Source: Artocarpus heterophyllus
Lineage: Eukaryota > Streptophyta > Magnoliopsida > Rosales > Moraceae
DNA length: 64,000 bases
Reading direction: 5' to 3'
Assembly (NCBI GenBank): GCA_025403435.1
Contig: CM046354.1
Location: 16,370,424 to 16,434,423, forward strand
Every line of letters starts with the position of its first letter. Position 1 is the stretch's first letter. A program made the translations under genes and the position numbers. Below the pieces are notes generated by a model, which saw only the letters and a program-made list of their open reading frames with translations, had not been told where the DNA came from and ran no database searches. Positions 13,701 to 24,747 of this stretch are shown piece by piece.

Positions 13701-15438
13701 GCTTTGTTCTCAGGTTAAGAACTAATCTAAAGCAACTTGCTGAGCAGTATACACTCTCAGAACAGCAATTTGCACAGAAGGTAAAAGTCCTTTAACTCCT
13801 TTTGCTGAAGTCAGTTTCCTTGGGATAGGAAATTGTTAATGTCATTCTTTATGACTGTTTTATTTGTTTGGATTTGATGCTGCAGTTAAAGCAGAAATCG
13901 CTAGAACTTCAGATTGCTGATTTGAAGATTAAGCAAAGTGAGGAGAAACTAGCTCAGGAACAGTCCCAGATAAAATTATATGCAGAACAGGTGTCACAGT
14001 TGCTAGCAACTGAAAAGAATTTGCGATTACAGTTGACAGCTGATGGAGAAAAGTTCCAACAATTTCAGGTTAAACTTCCCATCTTATGTGTTGCCTTGGC
14101 CTTCTATCACTGCTTAAATCATTTACAGAGATAAAGAGTTTCAAATGCTTTGCCTTGAATGACTAAATGTCTTATTAGGCCTTTGAACCATAAATGCATA
14201 CCAGGATTTGTATGGTTTCAACATAAAAGCCAATAATTTTCAGCTTCATGATTGCACATTTATATTTTCACGATTTTGTAATTATCATTCTATTGGTGAT
14301 ATTTATAACCAAATCCTAATTTCAACAAAAAGTTGTTGATCTAAGTTTGGTGATTGGCTAATAAAATAAAGAGCAAGCAGGTAGTAGCTTCCTGTATTCG
14401 TCAATAGTCTCCTTGTTATATGCACTCTACTAGACATGCTTATACTCGGCAAGGCGCCAATGCTTTGTCTTACTTAATGAGTGGCATATTTTCTTTTTCT
14501 CTTCGTTTTTAATTTTTTTTAAAAAAAAAGAAGAAAAGGACTCTTGAATTCATGTTGCATTCTTGACCTTGACAAAATTAGGCATTTTCTTCTGCAAGAT
14601 TAATAGGGTGTTTGGTAGGGTGGTTAGAACTGTTTTTATTGTTGCATGTGAGAACTTTACAGTGTAGCAACCTTTTTTTTTGGTTACTGTAGCATGTGAG
14701 AGTTTTATACTGTTAATAACAGATATTATAGTCAGGACTGAGCTTGCCAAACAGGGTATAAAATGTTTTGAACTGTGGGGAAAGGCTCAGTAGTAGGCCA
14801 CTGGCACAGTAGTAGGCCACTGGCTTGCACGCTTGACATGATATATTACTTAGATCTTGAATTCTAATGCTTTGTTTTTTTGGAACCCTTCTGCAGGATG
14901 CTTTGGTAAAAAGCAACGAAGTTTTTGAAACATTTAAACAAGAGATTCAAAATGTATGCTTAATTTTGCCTGAATTACGACTAATTAAGGCATACTTTTG
15001 TTGATTGTTTTGTGATGCGCATTTTTATTAATGTTGTTATTTCTGCTCATCACGTATTTAAACATAGATGGCAAAATCTACAAAGGAACTAAAGAAGGAA
15101 AACTCGTTCTTGAAGAGCAAATCCGAGAAATCAGACATTACTCTCATAGAACTTGTTGATGAGGCAAGTTGTCCTTATACTTCTACAATCTTTCCTAGAG
15201 TCATCTGTAGTCAATAGTAGATAGAATCTCAAACATAGACACAGCCTCCAGTCCCCCTCCCATCTGCCACTTCTACTGAAATTGATTTTCCTTTCATGAG
15301 CAGCGTGAGCGGTTGAAAAAACAGTTGGAAAAAACAAAGAAACAGAAAGAAAAGCTTGAATCATTGTGCCGGTCTCTTCAGGCAGAAAGAAAACAAAATT
15401 CTATTGGGAGTAGCAACTCTGATTCGGCTCTGGTATGA
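10748..15438 (+). CDS. Taxilin-family coiled-coil protein (11 coding exons, ~449 aa)
   Basis: Exons: 10748-11153, 11282-11367, 11802-11910, 12106-12173, 12368-12445, 13233-13297, 13714-13780, 13886-14068, 14897-14953, 15068-15163 and 15304-15438; all join in frame. Residues ~1-165 are acidic, Ser-rich and likely disordered. From ~175 to ~435 the protein is almost continuous heptad-type coiled coil. It contains taxilin-family blocks such as EFLEFTLKYQQVLTERD, LCRELQRQN, NLRLELSAKFQDAI, ERERLKKQLEK and LESLCRSLQAERKQ. Animal taxilins bind syntaxins and act in vesicle traffic; a similar role in plants is inferred. The start is the first ATG after the leader intron. One intron (15164-15303) has a GC donor. 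The last exon is tandemly duplicated downstream (15588-15644), giving a possible alternative end of ~466 aa. Family call is firm, function less so. Confidence 0.9.
14604..14758. mobile_element. MITE-like element in taxilin intron (TGTTTGG ends)
   Basis: Starts TAGGGTGTTTGGTAG and ends GCCAAACAGGGT, an imperfect terminal inverted repeat. It shares an interior (GTAGCAT-TGAGAGTTTTATACTGTT type) with the element at 16164-16280, so the two belong to one family. It lies in the 14069-14896 intron. No coding capacity. The GGGTGTTTG-type end is common in plant hAT-like MITEs; superfamily is inferred. Confidence 0.6.
15164..15303 (+). other. GC-AG intron in the taxilin gene
   Basis: The exon ends GATGAG and the intron starts GCAAGT, the usual context of GC-AG introns. 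The acceptor is GAGCAG at 15298-15303. Joining here restores the conserved DERERLKKQLEK block. The nearest GT (at 15168) gives an immediate stop with this acceptor, so the GC donor is the only solution I find. Confidence 0.8.
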
Positions 15439-15567
15439 AACACTGAGGGAGCAATATATTTGTTCCGTTTTGCCCAATATTGTGCATGTCATATTTCTTG
15501 TCAAGAAGCAGCAGAAGAGCTCATTATATTCTTTTAAGTACAATTATGATGGTTCTGATTATTGCGT

Positions 15568-15660
15568 CATTGTGTTAATCTCTTCAGGCAGAACGAAAAC
15601 CGGATTCCGTTGGGAGCAACAGTTCTGAATCTGTTCCGGTATGAGTAGTGAAGCCACTGA
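15568..15660 (+). repeat. Tandem copy of the taxilin last coding segment
   Basis: This matches 15361-15452 at an offset of ~206 bp, including TCATTGTG, TCTCTTCAGGCAGAA, the GTTGGGAGCAA/ATTGGGAGTAG block and GGTATGA. In the first copy TCTTCAGGCAGAA is coding and GTATGA supplies the stop. In the second copy TCTTCAG could act as an acceptor for an 18-codon exon (15588-15641) ending at TGA 15642-15644. It could be an alternative last exon or merely 3' UTR. Confidence 0.75.
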
Positions 15661-16734
15661 GCATGCTCATTTGTCCCTCAGTTAGTTTATGATTGGCTTG
15701 TTGTCAAGAACGGGAACTAAGGAGGTTATATATATATTCAGACTTGTTTTGAGGTCTTTTTTGTGTTTCTGCCACAGTGCCCGCTCAAGGGTAAGGCCAT
15801 TAAGGCAATTGCCTAAGGTCCCCTTGAAGCCAATTTATTACTAGCCATAAGGAAACTGTCAATTAATTACCTATAAAGGCTTCAAAATATTGTAGTTAAT
15901 CATATTAATTCGGTGCATATTTACAAATTGAGAATTTAAATAGGGGCAAAGAAAGATTACGTTTCTGATTTTGAATTATGTTGTATATTCTTGTATTTGG
16001 GAGTTGAATGCTGTGGGCTCTGTCTATAGGAAATAAGCTTAGAATAAAAATTGACCTCATGTGCCTCGGTGGACATGGCGGATTTTTGCCATTTAGCTTG
16101 GCTAAGACGAAAATATGGCTCTGTACAATCAAATAAGCGATATTTCTTGTCAATAATAATTAATAGGGTGTTTGAAAAGGTGGTGAGAACCACTTTTACT
16201 GTAGCATATAAGAGTTTTATACTGTTTATAACTGAGATTGTGGTGAAAATTGAGTAGTTTTTACTACTGTCAAACACCTAAATTTACAATGTGAAAAGCC
16301 AAACACCCCTACTAATAAGTAAAGAAAGGTTGACATCAGTGACAACGAATACATCTAATTAAATTGACACTAATTAGTGGACGCTACTAGATCCCCGTTT
16401 CAATTCATTATACAAGGGAATAAATTAAAATACAAGATGATAAAAATGTTAGCCCCTCAGGCAGAAAAGCTACTCACAAAGCAAACAAAAGAAAGCCATT
16501 TGGAAGAGAGAGAAAATCAACTATAGCTTCAGTGGAGCTAGAAGGGCTGTAAAAGAGATCAAGCATATTCAGTATCCCCATTCTACGGCCCTACAAGTTA
16601 AGGTGTCAGACTTGTACAGTAGTGGGTCGGGTTGACCCAACACATCCAACAGGCCAGGGTTGGGCCAGCCTAGGGCCCTAAATGTCCCGGCCTCGTCCAA
16701 TTGCCACGTCTACTTGTAAGGCTTTAGAGTGGGG
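15661..16734. other. Taxilin 3' flank with transposon debris
   Basis: The 3' UTR and poly(A) site of taxilin must lie in or before this part but cannot be placed. Apart from the MITE at 16164-16280 and a GGGCC-rich stretch at 16620-16700 there is no gene; short minus frames around 15905-16277 run through the MITE. Confidence 0.5.
16164..16280. mobile_element. MITE, same family as 14604-14758
   Basis: Terminal inverted repeats TAGGGTGTTTGA and TCAAACACCTA delimit 117 bp. The interior repeats the GTAGCATATAAGAGTTTTATACTGTT block seen in the intronic copy. A second CCAAACACCCCTA follows at 16301-16313, suggesting a longer or nested version. Non-coding. Confidence 0.65.
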
Positions 16735-17162
16735 ATACTGACCAACAACAGGTAGACACTTATTTATGTAATTATTGCTTTATGACTATATTTATTATGT
16801 ACATACATATTACAAGTTTATATTATAAACTTGTATTAGTCACATATCGAAGAAAATCAGATTTTTTTCTCTAATACTTTATATAATATTTAGAAGTTTT
16901 TCCTTTACATTTAGTAGTCCCATGATTTTACACTTGCTAATATTCTTATTAAATATTATGAGAAAATAAATATAATTTAAAGTTTAATTATAGGTCTTAG
17001 GTCTGGGCCTGGCTTAGCCATTCAAGGACTAGGGCTGGGGCTAGGGCTGGCCTGAGGGTCTTCTCTCAGGCTTGGCCCAGGCATAGCCCTCTGCTACAAA
17101 AGGCTGAGCCTGGCACGACCTAGGCCCGTCATGGGCATAGGGTCCCTATTGACATCTCTAAC
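16735..17162 (+). mobile_element. Non-autonomous element with a GGGCCTGG-rich end
   Basis: The left part (GGTAGACACTTATT ... TTTAGTAGTCCCATGATT) matches 25560-25800 in inverted orientation. The right part is rich in GGGCC/GGGCTGG words and ends GGGTCCCTATTGACATCTCTA, whose reverse complement begins TAGAGATGTCAA, a terminus seen in plant hAT-type MITEs. No ORF. The inverted sister copy lies ~8.7 kb away. Confidence 0.6.
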
Positions 17163-18880
17163 TATAAGTCTCATTAAAACCTTCTTGTAAAGCTCACAAA
17201 TGGGAATAACCAAAGGGATATTTGTCTTCTTTTTTTTTTTTTGGGTAATTCTTATGGTAGAGAAAGCTATTTTGTACTACAGGTGTAGCATGGTTGTTTT
17301 GTCGAATTAACTTTTTAACAGTCTAATATGCAATTAGAAGCATATCTGTGTCAGACTGTTAAAATATTAATCAAATGGCTAAAACAAACTAATTCATTAG
17401 TGGTGTAAAATTGGGATTTCTTACCTTTCTATACCCTATGTTTTGGATTTATTCAAAAATTATACAGTTTTTTTTTATCTCATTGAATGTATACATTACA
17501 ATTAGATTTAATACTCAAATTTTTATCTTATCATGGCCATAATTTATTTTGACTTTTAAATGATCAAATTATCACGAGAAACCAATGTCCTGTAAATATA
17601 TGTAGCCCTTCACCAACATCCTAATTCTTGCAAACGAACTGCTTCAACCACCGATTTATCCGCAAGTTGACTACCCTCTCCATAAATAATGTGAGACTGA
17701 TGTTACATGTTTTTCCAATTGGGACAAAACTGTGATCCATTTAGCGTCATATTTCCAACAGAACTCCACACTATGAGGTGACAAAAGATGTTATACATAA
17801 ATAGAGCCGCCTTCAAACCAAATATCATTTTCGGCCACATCTATAAGCAAAACCGATTGCCATGATAACACCCATCAATTCCGCGTTGAAAGCTTACACC
17901 TTCACTTACGCACTCTAATTATACTTAGGTTGTTACTATTTTAAAAAATGATAACAATAAGGTTGTCATTTCCTACTATTTTATTAGGCACACTAAAAGA
18001 CCTGTACAAAACTAAGTGCACAAAAAGGCCAATGTAAGTATATGCTTACATATAGGCCCCCGAAAGAATTCATCATAAATTCATCATAAGGTTAGTTTGA
18101 CGTTTGCTTTTAGGCCTTTTGTCACGTTTAGGCCTTAATTATTGTAGTTGTTTCAAATTGGTCCCTAGTCTGTTGATTTTCGCCAAAATAGTCTACATAG
18201 TGATTTTGCAAACTCTATTTCGCATCTTGTTGACAAGGTCCCAAAGCAAGTAAGTCTTACGTATCTTGTGTTGTGAAATTGTTCAATTCCACTAAATAGA
18301 ATCGATGAAATTGAAAATTATAGACTGACGGTGGAAAAACTAAAAATCGATGAGCCACAATTTAGTATATACTTTAATGATGGCGTTTCAATACATATAG
18401 ATCATGTATATCATATAAGCATTACAAAAAGCTCAAAACCTATAGAAAAGGAGTTAAAAGTAGAAAAATCAAATATTAAAAGTATCAATATCAATAGTTT
18501 AGGGATCAAATTGAAAAAAACCTGATAGTCTAAAGACTAAATATGCCAAAAAAACCTTGTTTTTAAGATATGACAGAATGGATTGGAGGATTGTGTAGCA
18601 TGGAAGGAATAGGAGAAATGGAATTTGGGTCCCCTAAAACTCAACTATCGAAAACGGAAAAGGCAGAAAACTCATTTGACTGAACTAAGGCGACCAGCCA
18701 CAGCAAGGGAAGAGAGGCTTGTTCCATGTTAGCAGCTCGTCTTTTTTTTTTTTCTATTTTTACCTTCCCTTCTAGTTGGATTATCCACATTTGTTGGTAG
18801 TAAGGGGTTTAGTAAGTTATCGTTTTCAAACAACGTTTGTTGTTGGGACTTGACACAATGTTTGAATTGTCTCCAGAAGA
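17163..18880. other. AT-rich intergenic sequence, no gene seen
   Basis: Poly-T tracts and short Lys/Asn/Ile-rich frames only (for example 18331-18525). No domain, tRNA-like or clear transposon ends recognised. Confidence 0.5.
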
Positions 18881-18885
18881 ATTAG

Positions 18886-19275
18886 TTGATTTTGCATTTT
18901 GTTTTTTTTTGTGCTTTTCTTAAAGACACACCGGCCTTTAGCCTCTGTTCTTCTATTAGATTTAGTTGCTCAAACCTGCCCCTTGTCCATTCTGCTTCGG
19001 GTATTACGCTCACAATTTTGATGAGAATACTTAGGACACCAAGATACTATAGCTCGGGCTCTTCTTTTCCTAGCACATAGACTCATACAAATTCTAGGTA
19101 GACCTTTATTAGCAACATCACTAGGATGAATTAGAACTTCTTTATAAATTTTTACCTCAGTTGGAAGTTCAAAATGAGAAAGAACTCACAGATGAGTGAT
19201 TCTGGCTTTATACTTTTGTCTAATTTCTCTCTGAGAAAGAGAAGGAAAATATTTCTTCAGGTGATCGTATTTAGG
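18886..19275 (-). pseudogene. Broken copy of the 24748-25188 ORF family
   Basis: Minus-strand reading from an ATG at about 19281 gives a MDPKY-like start, then blocks resembling the better copy at 24748-25188: KKYKSRIT-L, HPSD, GRARAI and C-x2-x-NC. Frameshifts and stops break it. Same orientation as the better copy, with the gag-protease relic between them. Function unknown. Confidence 0.45.
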
Positions 19276-19279
19276 ATCC

Positions 19280-20100
19280 ATGATGAGAGAGAAAAAGATG
19301 AGATTCTTAAGAGTGACTTGAGAGCTTTTAAGAGAGATTTGAGTGCTTTGAGTAGATCTGAAAGCTTTTAAGAGAGTATTGAGAAGATTTTGTGGGATTG
19401 AGAGAGAAAACTTGAAGAACTTTTAGAAAAAGCTTTTAAAGATCTATAAAGTTTGAAGGATTTCTGGAAAATTTCTGAGGAAAGCTTTAAAGATCTAAAG
19501 AGAAGACAAAGAGAATTCAAAAGCTTAGAGAGAGAAAAAAAATTTAGAGAGAGAAAGGTCAGAGAAGTCTGAGCTTGGATGTACAGTGAATGGTTTTGTA
19601 GACAAATGATGTTGTACTATTTGGGCATGAGGGAAACTACTCTAACACCTATGAGAGTTATTCTAGGTTGGGTCAAACAGTAATTGGGTTAAGTGATCTA
19701 AAACTCTAAAAATGATGAAAACCGACAACACTTATTTACAAAGAAAAAGAAAATATTTTTGTGATTTTAAATTTTTTAAATTTTTTGTTGTTTTAATTTT
19801 TTTATTTTTTTTTTGTGTTTTTTATATTTGAAGACAAATTCTAAAAATTAGAAAAAAAATCATTTTAATCATTTCATTAAAATACGTATCTAGATGTCAT
19901 TGATACAAAGTACCAACCAATCCTAATGACTTCAACCTCTATAATCTCAGCCATTTTAATGAATTTTTGAAATTATTTTTCTAAAATTAAAAAAAAAAAC
20001 ATAGCAAATAGAAATACAACACACCCATATAAAGTTACAAAAATACAAAAACAAAAACAAAAGTGAAAATATAATACAAACACTAATATGTAATTATAAC
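19280..20100. other. Purine-rich non-coding stretch
   Basis: 19280-19560 is GAGA/AAGCTTTT-rich with imperfect repeats of AAAGCTTTTAAAGATCTA type; 19740-20100 is dominated by A/T runs. Nothing coding seen. Confidence 0.4.
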
Positions 20101-20199
20101 TTCATCTTCAGAATTGGGATTCACAAGATTGATGACTGGTGATGGAAGATTACTTGTCCTATATCTTCCAAGAAGGTAACAATCCTAAAAACTAAAATT

Positions 20200-22799
20200 A
20201 CCTGTTACTTCAAAAAAAATTTGAAAACTCATCTTCATCTATAGGTTCATCCATAGGGTTATCCTCAGGTCCATCTCTAAAGACTTCTTTTCCAAAATCA
20301 GGTTTTCAAATGTTACTCTCTTTGAAAATCAAATTTTCAACTTCAAATGTTTCATCAGTTAAAACATGCATGGGATGGCTTTCAACTTTTGATGGGACGT
20401 TTGAATCAAAGGTATTAATCAAGTCAACTAAGGGATTAGGTAGCTCAGATGTTTCAAATGTACTACCCTCAACAAAATTCACTTCACACTTGCCAGTAGG
20501 AGGTTGCGTCATATTAAACACATTGAATTTTGAGATATTTTCAAAAGACAGTTTTAGAACTCCATTTCTACAATTAATCAAAGTATTAGAAGTTACAAGA
20601 AATTAACGACCTAAAATTACAAAAATTTGAACATTTGAATTAGCAACAGGTTGTGTATCCAAAACAATAAAATCTACTGAGTAGTAAAATCTATCAATTT
20701 GAGCTAACACATCCCTCAACAACACCTGTTAGAATTTTTATAAAATGATCGGCTAACTAAAGTGTAACAGATATTGGTTTAAGTTCACCTAACCTAACTG
20801 TTGGTAAACAGAATGAGACAAAAGATTGATAATAGCATCAAGATCTAACAATCCATGTTCAATTTGAGTGTTTCCTATGATACATGAGATTGTGGGACAA
20901 TCTGGATCATTGAACTTAGGTGATGAATCATATTAAATGATGGAACTAACATTCTCAACTAAAAATGCAATCTTAGTCTTATTATGCTTCCTTTTAATTG
21001 TCTACATATCTTTTAAAAATTTAGCATAAGATGAGAATCTTAGTCATATTATCTTTCCTTTCATTGTGCGCATATCTTTCAAAAATTTAGCATAAGATAG
21101 GACTTGTTTGATTGGAACTAAAAGCAGAATGCTAATCTTGACTTGCTTGAAAAGTTAAAAATTTAAGTATGTTTATCAGACTTTTATTTTGAAAGCACAG
21201 CTTGAGGAAATAGAACTTTTAGAACAAATTTTTCTTTTGAAATAACCTTTTCGTTTTAGAATTTTCCTCATTACTATTAATTTTATCATCACTTTTTGCA
21301 GTTGAATCAACCTTTTGAACTCTTGAAAGATTGGTTTTATCGATAGCTTTTCCACTTTGAAGAATTGTGACAAATTAATAGGTTTTTGTTGTAGTGGTGA
21401 CTTGAAGAGGCAACTTCATTAACAAATAGATAATCTAGAGGTTGAGCAGGAACTTTGCCTTTTTTTCTTGAATACAAAGTGAAGAAGTAAGCTTCGAAAT
21501 TGACTCTTTAATTTCATGAATGTCTTACGAAGTATGAGTGTTGTGAACTTCTTGTTTTTGAATGTGTGCTTTTTGAGCTTGCATGAATGATTATAAAGTG
21601 TCTACAAGAGTTTTAACTCATGAATAAAGATTTTCAGAAGGTAGAAAATTTTGTGGAGGCTTTTGAAAATTTTGTGGTTTTGGTGGAAATTGTGGATTTT
21701 GAGGTTGTTGTGAAAATGGTAGACGATATTGAGATTTTGAGGTGGCTGTGACGGTGGTGGTTAAAATTTCTATTGTGATTGATCATTTCTCCAATTGAAA
21801 TTAGGATGATTTCTCCATTGTGGGTTGTATGTGTCTAAATGTGGAGATGAATATGGCTTCTTAACTAGGTCCAATTGATTTATGTAATTCACTTGTTCAT
21901 GGAACTCTTCCTTAAAAAGTGTGCATTCATAAGCTAAGTGTCCTAGAGTTTAGCAAACATTATACAAAGTTTCAATTTTAGGTTCTTGAACATTCCTATG
22001 TTCCATGGCTTTAATCTTTCTAGTCAAACATACAATCCTAGCATTTAGATCATTTTATTGACAAAGTTGATGAACACCTCTTTGAGCTTAGTAAGATTAG
22101 ACCTAATTAAGCCTTCAGAATCAACATGTTACATGTATTGAGAGTTATTAGCTAAGTTATGTAGAAAATATAACACTTCATTAAGTTTTTTATTAAGGAA
22201 TTCTCAATTACACATTGTTTCAATGAATTGATGGATTTCAAAAGTTAAACATTCCTAAAATAAACTTATGTGACACCATGTTTCATAACCATGATGTGGG
22301 CAAGAGTTCAACAAATCTTTAAAATGTTTCCAATATTAAAAATAGACTTCCTTTACATTTTGGGAAAATTTTGAATTTATTTCTTCAGAGCATTAGTTTT
22401 ATGACTTGAAAAGAATTTTTTTTAGAAACTCAGTTTACATTGCCATATGCCAATTGATCTTGGTTTTAAAGAAGTGAACCAAGTTTTAGCTTTATCTTAA
22501 AAAAAAAAAAAAAGCTTAAGCTTAGCAAGAAACATTTTGATCAGTGAAAGTAGCACAAATGTCTTTAAACTCTCTAAGATGTAAGTATGGATTCTCAAAT
22601 TCTAAACCATAAAAAGTTGGAAGTAAATTAATTATGTCTGGCTTAAACCTAAAATTATGAGCATTAAGAGAAAAAACAAGACACGTTGGAGTGAATTCAC
22701 GAGGTGGTTGCAAATCATCATGCATTATATGGACAATGGGATTGATGATTTGTTGATTTATCATGTTATCAAGGATGGAGGGAGGGGGTAGAGAAGCCA
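20200..22799 (-). pseudogene. Ty3/gypsy-type gag and protease relic
   Basis: An open stretch at 22799-22522 (minus) carries a plant gypsy gag signature: LPTFYGLEFENPYLHLREFKDIC, the conserved region seen in Athila/Tat-type elements as a F-G-E-NP--HL--F block. Further along the minus strand, 20900-20306 reads as a decayed aspartic protease region: DLDA-INLL where D(S/L)GA is expected, then VDFIVLDT, ILGR-FL-TSNTLINCRNGVLKLSF. Many stops and shifts separate the blocks. No reverse transcriptase or integrase follows, so it is either truncated or a gag-protease-only (TR-GAG-like) derivative. It encodes nothing functional now. Confidence 0.7.
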
Positions 22800-23279
22800 T
22801 GGCCCCCTAGCTTTTTGTTTTTTTTTTCTTTGATATAGATTTTTGTTTTTTCTTTAATATAGTTTTTTCTTTAATAATAATAATAATAACAACAACAATA
22901 ATAATAGAATAACAACACAAATATTTATATTAAAAACACACATTCAAATAATACATAGAGTGTTTAGATGGAACCCAAAATTAAGAAAATACAATATATT
23001 ACAAACATGATATAGATACATTTCGAGAGAACAAAGTACTCTATATAATCAGCTATTTTAACCATATATGCATGGATAATACAGGGGCATCGATAAATAA
23101 AAGATCACACCTTAAACGAAATGCATTTTAAGAGTACCAGTTACTCCGTAATATCAGTTATCTCGACACTAGAGTCAATGAATCTAAGCATATCATAAAA
23201 AAAATACAAGATGTAGAGAAGAACGGTTATTCAGGACACAAGAAATACAGACGAACTTGCTATGGGTAAAACCAAAAGA
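22800..23279. other. AT-rich spacer with an AAT/AAC microsatellite
   Basis: A microsatellite of AAT and AAC triplets lies at about 22874-22912. The rest shows no gene. Confidence 0.5.
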
Positions 23280-23930
23280 TTACAGGTAGAGGTTCAAATC
23301 TAATGGCCACTTCCTGCTTTCTTTCTTCCAATTAAGCTTGGACGTTGCAGTGTCAGACTTCAGATGAATGACTTGCATTTTGTCAAGTAGCTCTTCAGCC
23401 ATTGAAGCAATAATAAAGATTTGTCTCCTCGACTCTACAATGAAGTTTTGTTCCACAGCGTACTCTAAAAACTTTAAAAAACAGTCATAAAAATCATTTA
23501 CATTCAAAAAACCTATAGGTTTGGAGTAAATGCCCAACAGACTCCTAGTAACAACTACAAATAACTCTTTAAAGATGCCTAAACCACCAGGTAATACAAT
23601 AAAAGCATCAAAATTATGGATCATTTTTTAAGACACTTAGAGATGTCCAAAACTGTCTCTTCCTTACCTATGGTTTTCCAACAAAGGTTCCCCTTAGCTA
23701 GGAGATGAGAGATAATCCCCACGACATGGCTACCCTTAGAATGTGTTATTGTTGCTACATTCCATATTAATCCTAAGGTACCTCCCTCATAAATCAGGTT
23801 AATTTTTCTACTTGCTAAGACTTGTCTTTAGTGTTCTACGACTTCTAAGTAGACTCTATCTTTATAAGGACTAAAATACATAAATGGTTTCGATTTTCCT
23901 AAATGAATGAGAGAATGATATGTTTAGTTT
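23280..23930 (-). pseudogene. Intron-less pseudogene of a LOG-type cytokinin-activating enzyme
   Basis: LOG enzymes release active cytokinin bases from nucleoside 5'-monophosphates and are marked by GGG-x-GLMG and PGGxGTxxE. The open part (23624-23280) reads DAFIVLPGGLGIFKELFVV, LLGIYSKPIGFLNV-DFYDCFLKF, EQNFI and AEELLDKM, clearly LOG-like but with G-I-F-K-E in place of G-T-x-x-E. Upstream, in shifted or stopped frames, come HVVGIISH, KTIGKEETVLDISKCLKK, ASRKINLIYEGGTLGL and an N-terminal KSKPFMYF-like block. So nearly the whole enzyme is present contiguously in ~650 bp. Plant LOG genes normally have several introns, so this looks like a retrocopy. At least one in-frame stop and one frameshift are present. 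No poly(A) tail is visible. Confidence 0.75.
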
Positions 23931-24747
23931 CTAAGATAGACTAACTCTTTTTTTTTAACAATTTGAGTTTTTTGGGTTTTTGTTTTAAGTCTGCTCTACC
24001 TAAACATTGAGTCCTGAAAGAGATCTTAAAGAAGATGAAAATACCAGAAGACTAAGAAGTTATGATGGGTTGGTGATGATAGGTAAGAAAGAAAAATACA
24101 ATGTGATATTGTATAGATGAAAAGTTAGAAATAAGATATAGACATCTTAGAAAAAGTCAGACTAAATCCGAACAACTTTGAAAAAGTAAACAAGTAATCA
24201 GACCGAGCTTTGAAAAATGAGACTCAAACTATACAACTTTTAATAATTGAAAACAAAACGACAAAATACACTCTGACACAACTATATAACTTTTTGACAA
24301 ATGAGCACCGAATCTAAAAAACTGCCATAAATAACAATTTACTATAGAATTTTGAAAAAGTAGACATAAATCTTGAAATGTCTAGATAAGATTCAAAAAT
24401 TTTGAACATATTACACTACAACACGTGATGCATCTGACAATATATATTTTTAAAAAGAAAATAAAACAAAACATACACTAATCATTCAACACTTACTGTA
24501 TGGTTCACTCAGGACATAGAAACATACTTCCTTTTTACACAAAATAGACACAAATTATTAGATAGTTATTGTAACGATTTTAAAACAACCAACACTCAAA
24601 CGACCTTTATGGGTTGAGTATTGACTCCCCATCCAATTTTATTATAATCTGGATCCAGTTTTATTGTAATATGACAAACAAGGTCTTTAAATGTCATTCA
24701 CTCGAGGTATTGTCTTTCTGCATAGAATTTCGACCAAAGTTTAGAAA
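23931..24747. other. AT-rich intergenic stretch
   Basis: No gene or clear repeat recognised. It lies between the LOG copy and the unknown ORF, all on the minus strand. Confidence 0.45.
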
